Assembly (NCBI GenBank): GCA_933228675.1
Contig: OW121741.1
Span: 41,340,580-41,404,579 of the forward strand
Origin: Stomorhina lunata
Taxonomy: Eukaryota; Arthropoda; Insecta; Diptera; Rhiniidae
Direction: 5' to 3'
DNA length: 64,000 nt
Part shown: positions 49,561 through 61,376 of the stretch, in pieces
Layout of the letters: the number at the start of each line of letters is the position of its first letter
How positions within the stretch are numbered: the first letter of the stretch is position 1
Translations under genes and position numbers: made by a program
Notes under the pieces: model-generated
Databases searched by the model: none
The model's input: only the letters and a program-made list of their open reading frames with translations
Told to the model about the DNA's origin: nothing

Positions 49561-50203
49561 CCGAATTTCGGTAGTAAATTTTAATAATTTCGACTCGTAG
49601 TTAACTGAGAACTGATTTTCATAAAAGTTCACAATCTACCAGACAGTTTTATAAAAATTTGATAAATATATTCGCGGGGTTGGGTTGTATGTGAGCTCTA
49701 ATCAAATGTGAACCGATTTCGCCCAATTTTAGTACCAAAATCAGGATTTTTTCAAATTTATTACTATAGTTCTTTTAGTTTAGGCGCTATCGAGCTTTAA
49801 ACTGATGAACAGAGCTACAACTACTTTTTTTTTTGTATTTTTGCTTTTATTGACTAGAAATGAGTCTCATCGCTGAAGATGATTCGCGCTCTTAACGTTG
49901 AGGCCACTGACTCCGAATTTCGGTAGTAAATTTTAATAATTTCGACTCGTAGTTAACTGAGAACTGATTTTCATAAAAGTTCACAATCTACCAGACAGTT
50001 TTATAAAAATTTGATAAATATATTCGCGGGGTTGGGTTGTATGTGAGCTCTAATCAAATGTGAACCGATTTCGCCCAATTTTAGTACCAAAATCAGGAAT
50101 CCTTTTTTCAAATTTATTACTCTAGTTCTTTTAGTTTAGGCGCTATCGAGCTTTAAACTGATGAACAGAGCTACAACTACTTGTTTTTGTATTTTTGCTT
50201 TTT
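49499..50203. repeat. 352-bp tandem duplication
   Basis: TGAC(C/T)AGAAATGAGTCTCA starts at 49499 and again at 49851. The two units are nearly identical (a few point changes, one short insertion, poly-T length). Each unit holds part of the transposase remnant and part of a HINE-B fragment, so the duplication arose after those two were joined. Confidence 0.85.
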
Positions 50204-50465
50204 CCGAATGCTATGGTTAAACGTAAACCGAATTTGCTCAATTTTAATACAAACATTTTCCAAGAAATGAGGAATATTCTTAAAAACTTTTCTACCCTAG
50301 CTCCTTTCGCTTAGGCTCTATCGTGTTTTCCACAGATCGCTCAATTGTCTTAGAATTTCAGGAGCCTGGATATATATCATTTTGGGGTTTGAAGCCAATA
50401 TTGAAGAACTTACAAATGGAATGACGATCTAATATAACACATTCATCTTAAAGATGGGTATAATA
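49655..50465 (-). mobile_element. HINE-B fragment, inverted, partly duplicated
   Basis: Shows 'gtgagctctaatcaaatgtg', 'aaccgatttcgcccaatttt' and 'ggcgctatcgagctttaaac', then 5' end sequence ending in GATGGGTATAATAACCC at about 50465. The first 200 bp occur twice owing to the 352-bp duplication. Confidence 0.55.
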
Positions 50466-51211
50466 ACCCTTCCTAGTCACATGATAAAATTTATTTAATA
50501 AGTCAACATTGGGAATCTCTTGAAAAAAAAGACATCATAACAAAATCTACCTCGACAAAGATTTGTGCCAAAATCAAATACATAATAACTAAATAAATAT
50601 CTTAACTTGGTTTTAGTTTTGTTTCTTCTAAATATTAAGTCCGACCGGAAATATGAAGAAATTGAGTTAAGTTGCCTTTTGTTTAAAGATACCAGATCTT
50701 ACACAAAAAAATAGGGCAAAATGACATTTAACCAACAAAATAAAAAGAAAATAGACAATAAAAATGTAAATGTTGCTCATATTTCTTCCTTTACAATTGC
50801 TAGTATTTGGGTCTGTTTGTTGCAGTAAGAAAAAAAATGTTTGCCTTAGAATTTGAAAAACTATATTAAGACAATAAAATGACATTAAGATGACACATAA
50901 GGATATGACTTTGTTAAAGTTAAAGTATTTTTGAAAAAAAGGGAAATTTAGGGATTTTTCTTTTTAACAAAGAAACTATTTAATCTTCTTTTTATTTAGA
51001 GCAAAAAAAGTGAAAATGGGATTTGAATTTTAAAATATTAAACAGCTCTTACTCTCTAGAGTTTGAGATAAACTAAAATTATAACTTTTCATAACATAAA
51101 TCAAGACTACGTTACGTTTGATTAACCAATTATATCAGCTGTTTCGATACATATACTTTTACGTCAGAGTAACTCCTTCTAGCTATTAAAGGAACGGAAC
51201 ATATGATTTAA
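50466..51211. other. AT-rich sequence without a recognised gene
   Basis: No motif, repeat or credible frame was seen. Confidence 0.5.
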
Positions 51212-53282
51212 GAATGGGGGGTATATTGCGATTGTTATTCCGTTTGTAATTTCCTTAGTATTGGCTCAAATACCAAAAACGATATATATTCTGAATCCTT
51301 ATGAAATTCTAAGACGATTGAGCTATGTCCGTCTGTCTGTCCGTCTGTCTGTTGAAATCACGATAACGCCTAAACGAAAGGAGCTAGCTCACTGAAACTT
51401 AGTAAAAATCTTCTTCATCTCTGAGAAAGTTTTGGTATTGAAAACGGGCAAATTCGGTTCACATTTGACCATAGCTCCCGTATAAAATCGTCTAGGCTAA
51501 TCGCTTATTTGTTAATAAATGACAAATGATAGCAGCTATGATGATAAAATTTGCAAGAATAAGATCTGTATATATACCAGCCAGTGTGTAAAATTTTGTT
51601 ACAATCGGTCAACATTTGGCTATAATTCTTATATATATAACATCCCCTTTTTATATCCACCATCAAAAAGAATGGCGGGTATATTGAGATTGTTATTCCA
51701 TTTGTAATTTCCATAATATTGGCTCAAAAACCAAAAAAGATATATATTCTGAATCCTTATTAAATTCTAAGACGATTGAGCTCCTGTCTGTCTGTCTGTC
51801 TGTCTATTGCAATCACGATAACGCCTAAACGGAAAGAGTTAGCTCACTGAAACTTAGTAAAACTATTCTTCATCTCTGAGAAAATTTTGGTATTGAAACT
51901 GGGCAAAATCGGTTCACATTTGACCATAGCTCCCGTATAACCTCGTCTAGGCTAATCGCTTATTTGTTAATAAATGACAAATTTTAGCAGCTATGATGAT
52001 AAAATTTGGTACATAGAAGTTTTACAGTAGCCCTAGGCACCGTGTAGAATTTCATCAAAATCGGTTCACATTTAGCCATAGCTCCCATACAAAAACGAAA
52101 ACAGCCTAAATTTCACCTAAAATACACTTAAATGCCAATAAATCTAAAAGTATAACAGATATAACCACTAAATTTTGCACAAGATTTCAATGCCAGCCAG
52201 TGTGCAAAATTTTGTCACAATCGGTCACCATTTCACTATAGCTCCCATATAAAAAACTTATGGAAACACAAAAATACATCAAGATTAGGTTGTTTATGTC
52301 CGTCTGTCTGTCTGTCAGATAAAAGTACGATAGCGCCTTAACGAAAAGAGCTAGAGGGACAAAATTTTACAAAAGTATTTTGGATATCTTGAAAAAGATG
52401 TGTGTTGAAAATGGACAAAATCAGTTCAAATTTAGTTAGAGCTCCCATATAACCCCGCCCCGGGAAACATATTAATGCTGATAAATTGAATACAATTGTA
52501 ATAGCTATGACGATTAAATTTAAAATAGGGAAGTTTTATGTAATTTTTGATCAGTTTATCAAATTTTATAGGAATCAGTCCATATTTGACTTTAGCTTTC
52601 ATATAAAAAACACTCACGGAAACCAAAAATTTTAGCAAAGGCTAGTTAAAAGCTATAAAATTTGAAACTATGATAGCTATGGCCACTAAATTTTGCAAGA
52701 ATAAGCTCTATATATATACCAGCCAGTGTGTAAAATTTTGTAACAATCGGTAAACATTTGGCTATAATTCTTATATAAATATATAACATCCCCTTTTATT
52801 ATCTGCAATCAAAAAGATTTGGAGGTACATTCATTATATTAAGATTGCACCTATGAAATTAGATAGGTATCATTCAATGTTCAGCCCAGACTTTATATAT
52901 GATGAATGCATATTCCTAATGAAATATATGGACCTGCCGTATTACTATTTACGTGTTTAGCCTAACTACATATTAACGAAAAGTATTTAACAACTTATTA
53001 ATGTAAAACTATACCCGGTTATGAGACCGAATTTTGATCAAAGTAAATACTGGGGAAACCACTAAAATATTTTTAAATGTTGAACTATAAAGCTACGGCA
53101 AGCGAATTTAGTCCAAAGGTTTTACCAACAATACCAATTAACTTAGCGATTTTTTCAGGTTTGGTCCAGATTTTGAATTAGCTGCACCCTTGTAGATATA
53201 TGAGATATGTTTCTAAGTTTAACACAACTTGATGGTGGGTATATATGATTCGGCACAGCCGAATATAACACTCTTACTTGTT
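51212..53282 (+). mobile_element. HINE-B element with two 5' modules
   Basis: A truncated 5' module at 51212 (GAATGGGGGGTATATTGCG) and a second at 51649 (TATATCCACCATCAAAAAG). The 3' end is complete, with GATGGTGGGTATATATG, hairpin ATTCGGCACAGCCGAAT and CTCTTACTTGTT at 53282. The GTCT tract is short here (51341-51352; 51785-51804). Confidence 0.7.
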
Positions 53283-53820
53283 TTTTTTTTTTTTGGAATA
53301 TTTAAATTATTTTTTTTTTCCTTTTAAAGAAAATTATGTGCTAAATGCCTTAATCCCCCCTTTTGTTTTATACTTTGACATATTTTAATTCTTAATCTTA
53401 AACTCTTTTTTTTTTGGGGGGAGGAGGGATTTTCCTTTATTCCTTCATATCAGTTCAGGTTTATGCAAATTTAATAATATTTATTTTTATTATCGTTGTA
53501 TTGTGTTTTGTTATTCTTTATGCAAATTTATTTTGTTAATTTTGTTAAAAAAAAAATAAGAAAACACGTACTCGTATATTGTACTATTTTTCTTGGCATT
53601 CAGTTTTGGTGCTTTTGCTTCTTTGTTATTCTTTTTTGGTTGGGATTTAAATAATTTTAATACTTTTGGCCCAATTTCATAGAAAAATATACAAAAGAAG
53701 TCAACGCTAAGTGATGTAATGTGTTTTTTTTTGTTGTTACTGCTTCTGATGTAGCTCCTTTTAAGATTTAAGCCGAAATGACAGCGCACAATGGGGGTAA
53801 AACAAAAAAATTTAAGAAAT
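53283..53820. other. T-rich sequence without a recognised gene
   Basis: Long T runs at 53281-53330 and 53408-53418. The 92-codon minus-strand frame at 53511-53789 is lysine/asparagine/phenylalanine rich and matches nothing known. Confidence 0.5.
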
Positions 53821-53945
53821 GGCTTAGATTTTGTAAGAAGGCACCTAGAGCATCCCCTACATCATGGGTTATGTAAGGAATGTGGCTTAAGTTTTGTAAA
53901 AATGCCCCTAGAGTATCCCCTACATCGCGAGAGATAGAGGGGATG
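53821..53945 (+). repeat. 62-bp tandem duplication upstream of RTE2 copy b
   Basis: GGCTTAGATTTTGTAAGAAG at 53821 and GGCTTAAGTTTTGTAAAAAT at 53883 start two similar units that share CTAGAG(C/T)ATCCCCTACATC. It lies just before the leader of RTE2 copy b. Confidence 0.65.
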
Positions 53946-54387
53946 TCTTATCTTGGTTATACTTGTGGACATTGACCTAGTCGTGCTAACACCAGGAAAA
54001 CTACATTAACAACCGTTAAAGTAGTGAGCCAACATGTGCCACACGTTCCCCCATAAGAAGGATAAAAATATGGGTTAGGACGTCGGGTTAGTAACCAACT
54101 CCTGGAAAAATTTCTTAATTTTTACGACTATGGCAAACGAAAAAAGGACTATGATTTAAAGAGCACTTTATAGAGGAGGTTCTCTAATTAAGTTAATGGA
54201 TGTTCTCGAGGAATATAAATGCGATTTGACTGCTATCCAGGAAGTAAGATGTTATATCCAAAGGCGTCGCCAAGACTTAAGCCTGTTCGTCCCGAATAGA
54301 CATTTTTCCGTAGGCAGCCAATCTTTCGAGGTGTACCACCTTCTGCATTCGATCCACCACATCATTTGTAGTTTGGGGGATCATTTT

Positions 54388-55790
54388 TTTTTTTGACCTA
54401 TATTAAAACTGACTGGGAAAATTTCTGCGGGAAGTAAATTCCACATACGAACTGTACGGCTAAACAACGAATTTTGTCTGTAGTATGTTGTTCTAACAGA
54501 TAGACGTGTATTGCGTAAGAATGTTCGAGTATCGGTAACGAGTTCCCTGATTTCGTTAGAGCACATTCCAAGGAAGTAACGATAGAACAGTACGACGCGA
54601 CGGTGCTCCAGCGAATCAGTAGATTTGGATACCCTACAGTCACCAATAAGCACCTTCGCCCTCTCCTGCCCTCGGTCGAGAAGCTCCAAAATAAATTTTG
54701 AAGCACCGGCCCATGCATGAGAGTTGTATTCCATTTTCGGCCAGTGGTGTAAATAGTAAGGAGATCAGAGGAAGTAAAGTATCTCTCACACCGTTTTAGA
54801 AAACCGAGGCACTTGAATGCTTTTTTCGATACTTGAAGAATGTGATTTGTCCAAAGGATATCACATTGAATTCTTATCAAGAGTATCTGATTCCTCAATA
54901 TTTTCACCGCCTATTAACCCTTTAAAAGGCTAGGTCTATGATTGAATAAATATGAATGACAAATTTTACTATCATCTGCAAAAGAATATATAGGATTGGA
55001 AGTTTGACGTAGAAGGTCATTTATAAAGATAAGAAATACTGCAGGAGAAACAACAGAGCCTTGATGAGATCCTATCTACAATGACTCGTATAGTGCGATC
55101 TCTGAGGAAGCTCGATATAAATCGAGAAAAATTATTACCGACACCAAAAGCAATTAGTTTTGATAAAAGTGCTCCGTGCCAAACTCTATCAAAAGCCTTG
55201 AAAATATCCAGAGCCACAACTTTACTTGCGACAAAACGGTGTATTGATTGACACCATTTTTCCGATAGGTACGCTAACAGGTCTCCCGTCCCCTACGAAA
55301 TCTATACTGGCAGTCGCTTAGTAGGTTGTTAGATTCTAGATATTTAACAAGATGATGGTTCATCATACTCTCCATAACTTTGGAGAGTGCAGAACAAATT
55401 TCTATTGGACGGTAATTTGCAGGGTTGTTAGCCTCATCCATTTTGGAGATTGGCTTCCAGCACCGAGGAAATTTATCGGTATTGTACAAGTTGCTGTAAA
55501 GTTTGGTTAACGGACACTCAAGCGTCGAACAGCACTGCTTCAAAACCCGCGCTGGAATACCATACGGCCCCGGAGACTTGTTTATGCTGAGATCCGCTAA
55601 AACCTGTTTTACAGCGCGGGCGCGAAAGAATATCATTGGCATAGTTACAGATACTCTTTCGAGCTCGGACAGAGGTCGGTTACTTTCATTAGGGTTTCTT
55701 TGCTCTTGGAAGGAAAAGTGACAGCGCTCCTCAATATTTGTTATCGAAAGAAATTGCAAGTCTGCAGATAATTGCAGCTCGCATTAAAAA
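54388..55790 (-). pseudogene. CR1-like LINE remnant, second copy
   Basis: The minus-strand frame 55759-55274 has SINKSPGPYGIPARVLKQC, ISKMDEANNPANYRPIEIC, ALSKVMESMMNHHLVKYLES and LLSDCQYRFRRGRETC (RT fingers). 55217-55080 has ALDIFKAFDRVWHGALLSKL (motif A). FADDSK lies near 54985, and KCLGFLKRCERYFTSSDL and EYNSHAWAGASKFILELLDR at 54907-54381 give the C-terminal region. A 12-bp T run at 54386 marks the A-tailed 3' end. It is similar to the copy at 6.4-8.6 kb but more complete in the RT; the endonuclease is lost. Frameshifts separate the parts. Confidence 0.8.
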
Positions 55791-56200
55791 ACGACTTTTG
55801 CAGGGGTCTTAGACGTGGAGTAGTGAAAGTACGATATGCCAGCACCAGTTTGTTTTTTTTTGTGTTGATCCCAGGCTCTCTTATGCGTGCTGACACCTTC
55901 GTTAGGTACTCTTCCAACGTACGGTTATAATTTTGCTGCGGACGAATGCATGAAGTTTATTAAGATCTCCTTGCTCTTGGGAGGAAAAATGATCGCGATC
56001 CTCAGTATTTGTTATCGGCTTAGTACCAAATGGCAAGTCTGCGGGTAATCGCAGATCGGTTCAAAAAACGACTTTTGCATGAGTCTTAGACGTCGAGTCG
56101 TGAGCGGCTGTACGATGATATATCAGCAGAAATTTTTGTTTGTGTTGATCCCAGTCTCTTTGATGCGTGCTGCCCACCTTCTTCCAGCGTACGATTAAAA
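55695..56200. repeat. About 275-bp tandem duplication spanning a CR1/gypsy junction
   Basis: Units start at about 55701 and 55972 (TGCTCTTGG(A/G)AGGAAAA) and both run through 'aaaaaacgacttttgca', 'gtcttagacgt', 'tgtgttgatcccag' to 'cca(a/g)cgtacg'. Spacing grows from 271 to 280 bp through small insertions. Each unit contains the end of the CR1-like fragment and part of the gypsy integrase. Confidence 0.65.
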
Positions 56201-58432
56201 CTTTCAACCCTACTGTGAAACTGTGGATGTAAAGTGTTAGTTCTCGTTTTTGTTATACCAAACAACTCACACATTTCCCTGAACACCGTGGATTCAAAAT
56301 TTCTGCCTTGATCAGAGTGTAGCTCCAGTGGAACTCCATAGCGACATAACAACTTATATTACAGCTGCCATGAGAGTAGGAATGCATTTGGTTGCAAATT
56401 TTGAGTTAACAAAAGAATGCGAAACCTATGTTCCAGATTCACCCTAGTTAACGAAAGATTAGCAACAATATGTGGCAAAACAAAATACTTCTATCTGAGA
56501 TTAATTTGTGCTCACGCTCCCACAGAGGAGAAAGATGAAGATTTTAAAGAAGCCTTTTAGGAACAACTCAAGGAAGTTTACGATAGCTGTCCCAATGAAA
56601 GATTAGGCGGGAAAGTTGTTTTGAGGCTCCACAACATAACATCTGATAATGGTATGAGATTGATCTCATTTACGGCGGCTCGAAATATGATAGTGAGTAG
56701 CGCCAGGTATTAACACCGTGATATAAACAAGGCTACATGGGTGTCTCCCGATCAAATACACCATATGTAGGTGAATAAAGGCGCTCATCAAGTATTTTAA
56801 TGTGCGTACAATTCGAAGAGCCAATATGGACTCCAATCATTATTTGGTTGCAGTCAAGGTGAGAACACGCTTGAGTGTGTCATACGGAACATACAGACGG
56901 AAGCGCAAAGAAAATTTAACAATACCAAGACACAATCCCATCAAATTGCCACCGATTAGTATCAATGAATTTCAATTACTCGAAGAAGATATATTTCTAA
57001 CGACATCAGCGCTCTATGGCAACATATTGCCAACTTCATAAAACTGCTAGAGAATCCGTATTAGGGTTCCAAACCCCCTTCCTAAAAACTCTTGGTATGA
57101 CAAGGAGCGCCGCGATGCCAATGCTGAGAAAAATGAAGCCTACAGGGCAACTCTACCGACAGCAGTTACTCGTCGAACTTTCGATAGATATCAAGAAAAA
57201 GGAGGGAAGAGAGACGCCTATACCGAAGAAAAAATCAAGAAATGGAGAGACGTGTATTCGAGGAAAATGAGATGAAGAGTCATAATAAAGTGCGTAAATA
57301 TATCGAATAGTTAAACACCCAACGGATGGTTTTAGCAATTGTATTATCTCCTGTAAGGACGGTCAAGGAAACAGATGCTGAAAACGTACTGATTCTATAG
57401 GAGTTCTTTTGCAAACTGTTGGTATCAAACGAAAGCGACCCAGATAACACTCCTAAACAAATCAATGATGATGGCGCTATTATGTCCGCCACCCAACAAA
57501 ATGAGGTAAGAATTGAAATAACTCGATTTAAGTATAGCAAAGCTACGAAGTTTGCCAGCAGAGCTTTTTAAGGCCGGAAGAGATGAGTTGATAAGAAGTA
57601 TATCCCACCTTATAAAAACCATATGGCTAAAAAAACGAATGCCAGATGATTGGACTCTTGGTGTTCTTTGTCCAGTGCACAAAAAAGTGATACAACCGTA
57701 TGTGCCAATTACAGAGGTATAAGCCTCCTTTCAATTGCATATAAGATCCTATCGATCATATTGTGTGAAAGGCTAAAGTCCAAAGTTAACGAAGTAATTA
57801 GGACCTTCCAATGTGGCTTTAGATCAAGATCTTCACACTACGCCAAACCCTAGAAAAGACTCAAGAGAAACAAATAGACACATATAATCCCTTCATTGAC
57901 TACAAAGCTGCTTTTGATAGCCCGCTACGGAAGAAGGTGTTTGAAGCAATGTCTGAGTTTGGCATCCCTACGATGCTAATAAGGTTGTGTTGGATGACAT
58001 TAACTAACACAATCTCATCAGTTAAAATAGATTAGAGCTTATCGGAGTTCTTCATTACTAAACGAGGATAATGGAAAGGCGATAGTTTATCATGCGATCT
58101 CTTTAATATTGTGTTAGAGAAAATCTTGCGAGATAGGAACAATTTTCAACAAAAAACACATGCTACTCGCGTTTGCCGATGGCATTGATATAATGGGACG
58201 CACATTGCGCGAAGTGACAGCCGTCTTTTCCAGTATCGAAAAGGAATCAAACAAAATGGGTCTAGTTGTCAATGAATCAACAACAAAAGTGATGGTTTCT
58301 TTAAGCAGACAGTCCACTAGAGTAGCACCGAATGTGATCGTTGAGAACTATAGCTTCGAGGTTTTCAATAATTTGTTTAGCTTGGTCAATATAAATCTAT
58401 ATATATAATATATAGGCTAGGTTTTTTTAAAT

Positions 58433-58730
58433 CTCAAGAAGGCGTGGCCCCTCCCATATAAGTCATGTATTTAAAATTAAAAATATGGATGACCCTGCAG
58501 ACCGATTTTTCCGAAATTTTTACAGTATGGTTAGGTGTCACAGGTGGTTCAAATCGACAAGGTCTTTTCCTCAAATCTCAAGTGGGCGTGACCCCTTCCA
58601 TATAACTCATATATTAAAAATGACAAATATAGATGACCGATAGGAATGATTTTTTTAAGGTGATACCAGTGGCTAAAATACTCCAGGTTGTTTTTTTAAT
58701 CTCAAGTGGGCGTGACCCCTCCCATATAAG
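58433..58730 (+). repeat. Three-copy tandem repeat with GTGGGCGTGACCCC core
   Basis: TCTCAAG(AA/TG)GGCGTG(G/A)CCCC followed by 'tcccatataa' occurs near 58433, 58575 and 58698. Units are about 125-145 bp and diverged. It joins directly to the CAATCATC-rich repeat on the right. Confidence 0.6.
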
Positions 58731-58734
58731 TAGA

Positions 58735-59030
58735 ATATAAAAATTACAAATATTGATTTATCTAAAATCGAATAACGGCTGCACGGATATTGGAAATATG
58801 ATTTGATAATAGCTTGACTAACGATTGTTTGAAGATTTTTCATGATTATTTAATGGTTATTTGACGATTATTTGACAGTTGTTCGATGATTGATTGACGG
58901 ATGACTGTTTGAAGATTTGTAATAATTGTTTGATAATGGTTTCACGATTAACTGGCGATTTTATGACGGTAGTTTGGTGATATTTTTGTCGATCGTTTGA
59001 TGATTGCTTGATGGTTGATTGATGATTAAA
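58735..59030 (-). repeat. Dispersed repeat rich in CAATCATCAAACA motifs, copy 2
   Basis: Inverse of 2380-2640, collinear over the motif run and the adjoining CCAATATCCGTGCAGCCG and 'ttagataaatcaa' segments. Confidence 0.6.
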
Positions 59031-59095
59031 ATAGGCTCTGCCTTTGATGTAAACAGGTTAAATAATGGACATTTAAGTAAGAGCATCTAGAGTAG
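59031..59095 (+). repeat. Short dispersed repeat shared with 4.73 kb
   Basis: CCTTTGATGTAAACAGGTT and CATTTAAGTAAG match 4731-4780 in the same orientation. Confidence 0.45.
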
Positions 59096-60083
59096 TCTAG
59101 AGTAGAGTTTTCGAGCTTCTTTTTTGAAAATTATTCGGCACATATTTACAATTTCTGTCCCACTGTCTTTTTAACGGAATGAGAAAAAAAAACTTTTGTT
59201 GGCATTATTACTACTACATTCTTTCATTTAATGCGAGCGTATCTAATTAAGTTTTATGCTGCATTTAACGCCTTAAAAATTTACAATAAAAAATAATGAA
59301 AACAAAATGAAATAAAGGAAAAAAACGTCCCATTCAAACTCAGGACACACGCGAACATAGTAACAAAATGAAAATATGTATAGCAAACCTTTTTTTTTTA
59401 TTTTTTAAAGTTTTATTAAAAAATTGCTCAAACTGAGTTTATTATCACAGCAGAAAGCTCAAAAAAAAAAACAAAAGCAACTAACTACGAAAAATCCTTT
59501 TGGCCAAAAACCTTTTAGAAAAAAACAATAATAACGTTTAAATATGAAATAAAAATTGTTTTGTTGTGTTGGAGTTCTTGTGTGTTTTCAGCTGCAAGGA
59601 TTATTTTTCAGTTTCCTTTTTGTTCCTTGTGTTTTATTTTTTTGGCTGAGGAACATTTGGACATTGTGACTTTAGTTAAGGCAGGATTGAATTGTTGCGC
59701 CACTTAATTTTAAGGTCAAATAAACACGGTGGGTTGACTTTAAAATGAGATTATTTTCATTTTGCAACACAAACTAAACAGCGAAATGGTATTAAAAGCT
59801 CTTTCTCGTTGGCAGCAAAGGATTTTATAAGGATTAATGCTTTATAAAGGACTCCTATTATACTGTAGAATTTAACATCAAGATTTTGTGGAATTATTGA
59901 TTTGTTGGCAAAGTCAAAAGTGACCTACATTTACATTAATTTTGGGACTAAAATAAAATTTGTTAAATGAATACAACTTTTGTTTAAAGAAACGAATTTA
60001 GAATTTTAAATGTTTGAATTAATAACGTTTGTTTCTTAAATAAGTAATTTGTTAAGCTTTCTAAAAGGGTCGGGGTGAAACCT
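59096..60083. other. AT-rich sequence without a recognised gene
   Basis: Runs of A and T, no credible frame, no repeat that I could match elsewhere in the window. Confidence 0.5.
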
Positions 60084-61153
60084 GGGCCCTATTTCACTAA
60101 ACTACAATTCTACAAGTTTACAAGTTACAATTACAAGTCTAATTCTTACAAGTGATGTTCAATTGTGTTTCATTAAAATTTTCACAACAATTGTAGCTTT
60201 TTGGACTTGTAAACTACAATTTCTACAATTACAATTTCTAAAATTACAATTATAATAAAATAAAATATTTTGATAAATATGTATATGGAGTCAAATAAAA
60301 AATACGATTTTTATGAATTCTCTTTTATTCTCCTAGCCTAGACAATTTTTACACTTCTTCAAAATTTTTAATTTAGCTTTGGTTCAAATTTTATGGCGGT
60401 TTAAAGTTCGTTTTTTTTCAATATTTTTTCAGAAACATACCCACTTTATATGCCTATAACTTTTGATACGGTTTTGATATCAATATAAGACTAGGCTCAT
60501 ATTTTAGCATATGCCCAGTAGTTTTATGCTCTTTTAATTAAAAAGTTAAGAAAAAGTTTTTGTTTTCCGATCCACCATGAGTCCATTTTTTGGTTTTCGT
60601 ATTTTGTTGTCTATACTATTATTCACATTTGAGAGAATGATAAAGAAAATGGAAGATATGCTTTTTGAGACATCCTTGAGTCAAGGACATCATTGATCTC
60701 CCTTGTTCTGCATACGCTTCATCGCTATAGGTGGAAAGGGTATTATAAGTTTGGGCTGATATATATAACGCATAGAAATATTGGTCTTAGTTAGACCACC
60801 TTTTAGCATAACAACGGATTTAGAATTACTTCCTGAGCCGATTAAACGATGTGAGTCCGTCCGTCCATCTGGCTGGACGGCTGGCTGGACCCCCATGTAA
60901 ACCTTGTAATCAAAGTACATTTTTTTGAGAGTCTCCGTCGACCCTATGCTTTTTTTCTACAAGTGTACAAGTACAAATTTAGATTAGTGAAACAAAACCA
61001 CTTGTAGAAGTTCGACTTGTAAACTTGTGAATTGTCGAAATCACTTGTAGCTACAAACTTGTATATTAATGAAACACAATTATTTACAAGTTCACAATTT
61101 TACAGGCAAAAACACTTGTAATTGTAAACTTGTAGTTTAGTGAAATAGGGCCC
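60084..61153. mobile_element. MITE with GGGCCC-starting long inverted ends
   Basis: The left end GGGCCCTATTTCACTAAACT and the right end are inverted copies, identical for about 24 bp. Looser inverted similarity extends about 200 bp, rich in TACAAGT/ACTTGTA motifs (about ten or more per arm). The middle is AT-rich with no transposase, and a HINE-A fragment sits at 60708-60925. Outer bases look like hAT or a related cut-and-paste family, but I could not identify a target duplication. Confidence 0.6.
60708..60925 (+). mobile_element. HINE-A 5' fragment inside the GGGCCC MITE
   Basis: Shows 'atcgctataggtggaaaggg', 'agaccaccttttagcataac', GTCCGTCCGTCC-like sequence and 'ggctggctggac', the HINE-A 5' module. 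It stops near the start of the MITE's right arm. Confidence 0.6.
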
Positions 61154-61376
61154 TGTTCTAATATTCGGCCAAACAAACGATGTATGTATTTCAAAACTCA
61201 TATTTTTTCTGCGATGTTCATTTAAGAACTATTAATAGAAATATTAAACAACACTACAGTGCTCCGGAGGTGTTCGTGTAATATTTATCCGTAGGTGTTG
61301 GGTGCAGAATCCGAAGCCTACCTGTTTTAGTCGAGAGCTATCAATGTAGAACTAAATAAAACTTTATTTAAAACTA

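Larger units (their letters stand above)
54274..56352 (-). pseudogene. Ty3/gypsy retrotransposon fragment (integrase), itself interrupted
   Basis: 56352-56150 on the minus strand encodes part of an integrase core: RYGVPLELHSDQGRNFES, then MCELFGITKTRTNTLHPQF and VESFNRTLEE, covering the second catalytic Asp and the region of the Glu. A shorter piece at 54274-54386 is probably the other part of the same insertion, beyond the CR1 fragment, though I could not confirm it as gypsy coding. No LTRs or other domains were seen. The whole block lies inside RTE2 copy b. Confidence 0.6.
53990..58410 (+). pseudogene. RTE2 LINE copy b, split by gypsy and CR1 fragments
   Basis: Leader and endonuclease start at 53990-54273 (DVLEEYKCDLTAIQEVR). 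The copy stops at GGCGTCGCCAAGACTTA and resumes at 56353 with TTATATTACAGCTGCCATGA, the very next part of the domain as judged from copy a. It then runs through endonuclease pieces and a linker (RAT.PTAVTRRTFDRYQEKG, about 57140-57200) to RT: DDWTLGVLCPVHKK, CANYRGISLLSIAYKIL and CGFRSRSS at 57650-57853, a motif A of type YKAAFDSPLRKK near 57905, and FADGIDIMGRTLREVTAVFS at about 58170, where the catalytic FADD has become FADG. Frameshifts and stops are frequent. Inactive. Confidence 0.75.
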
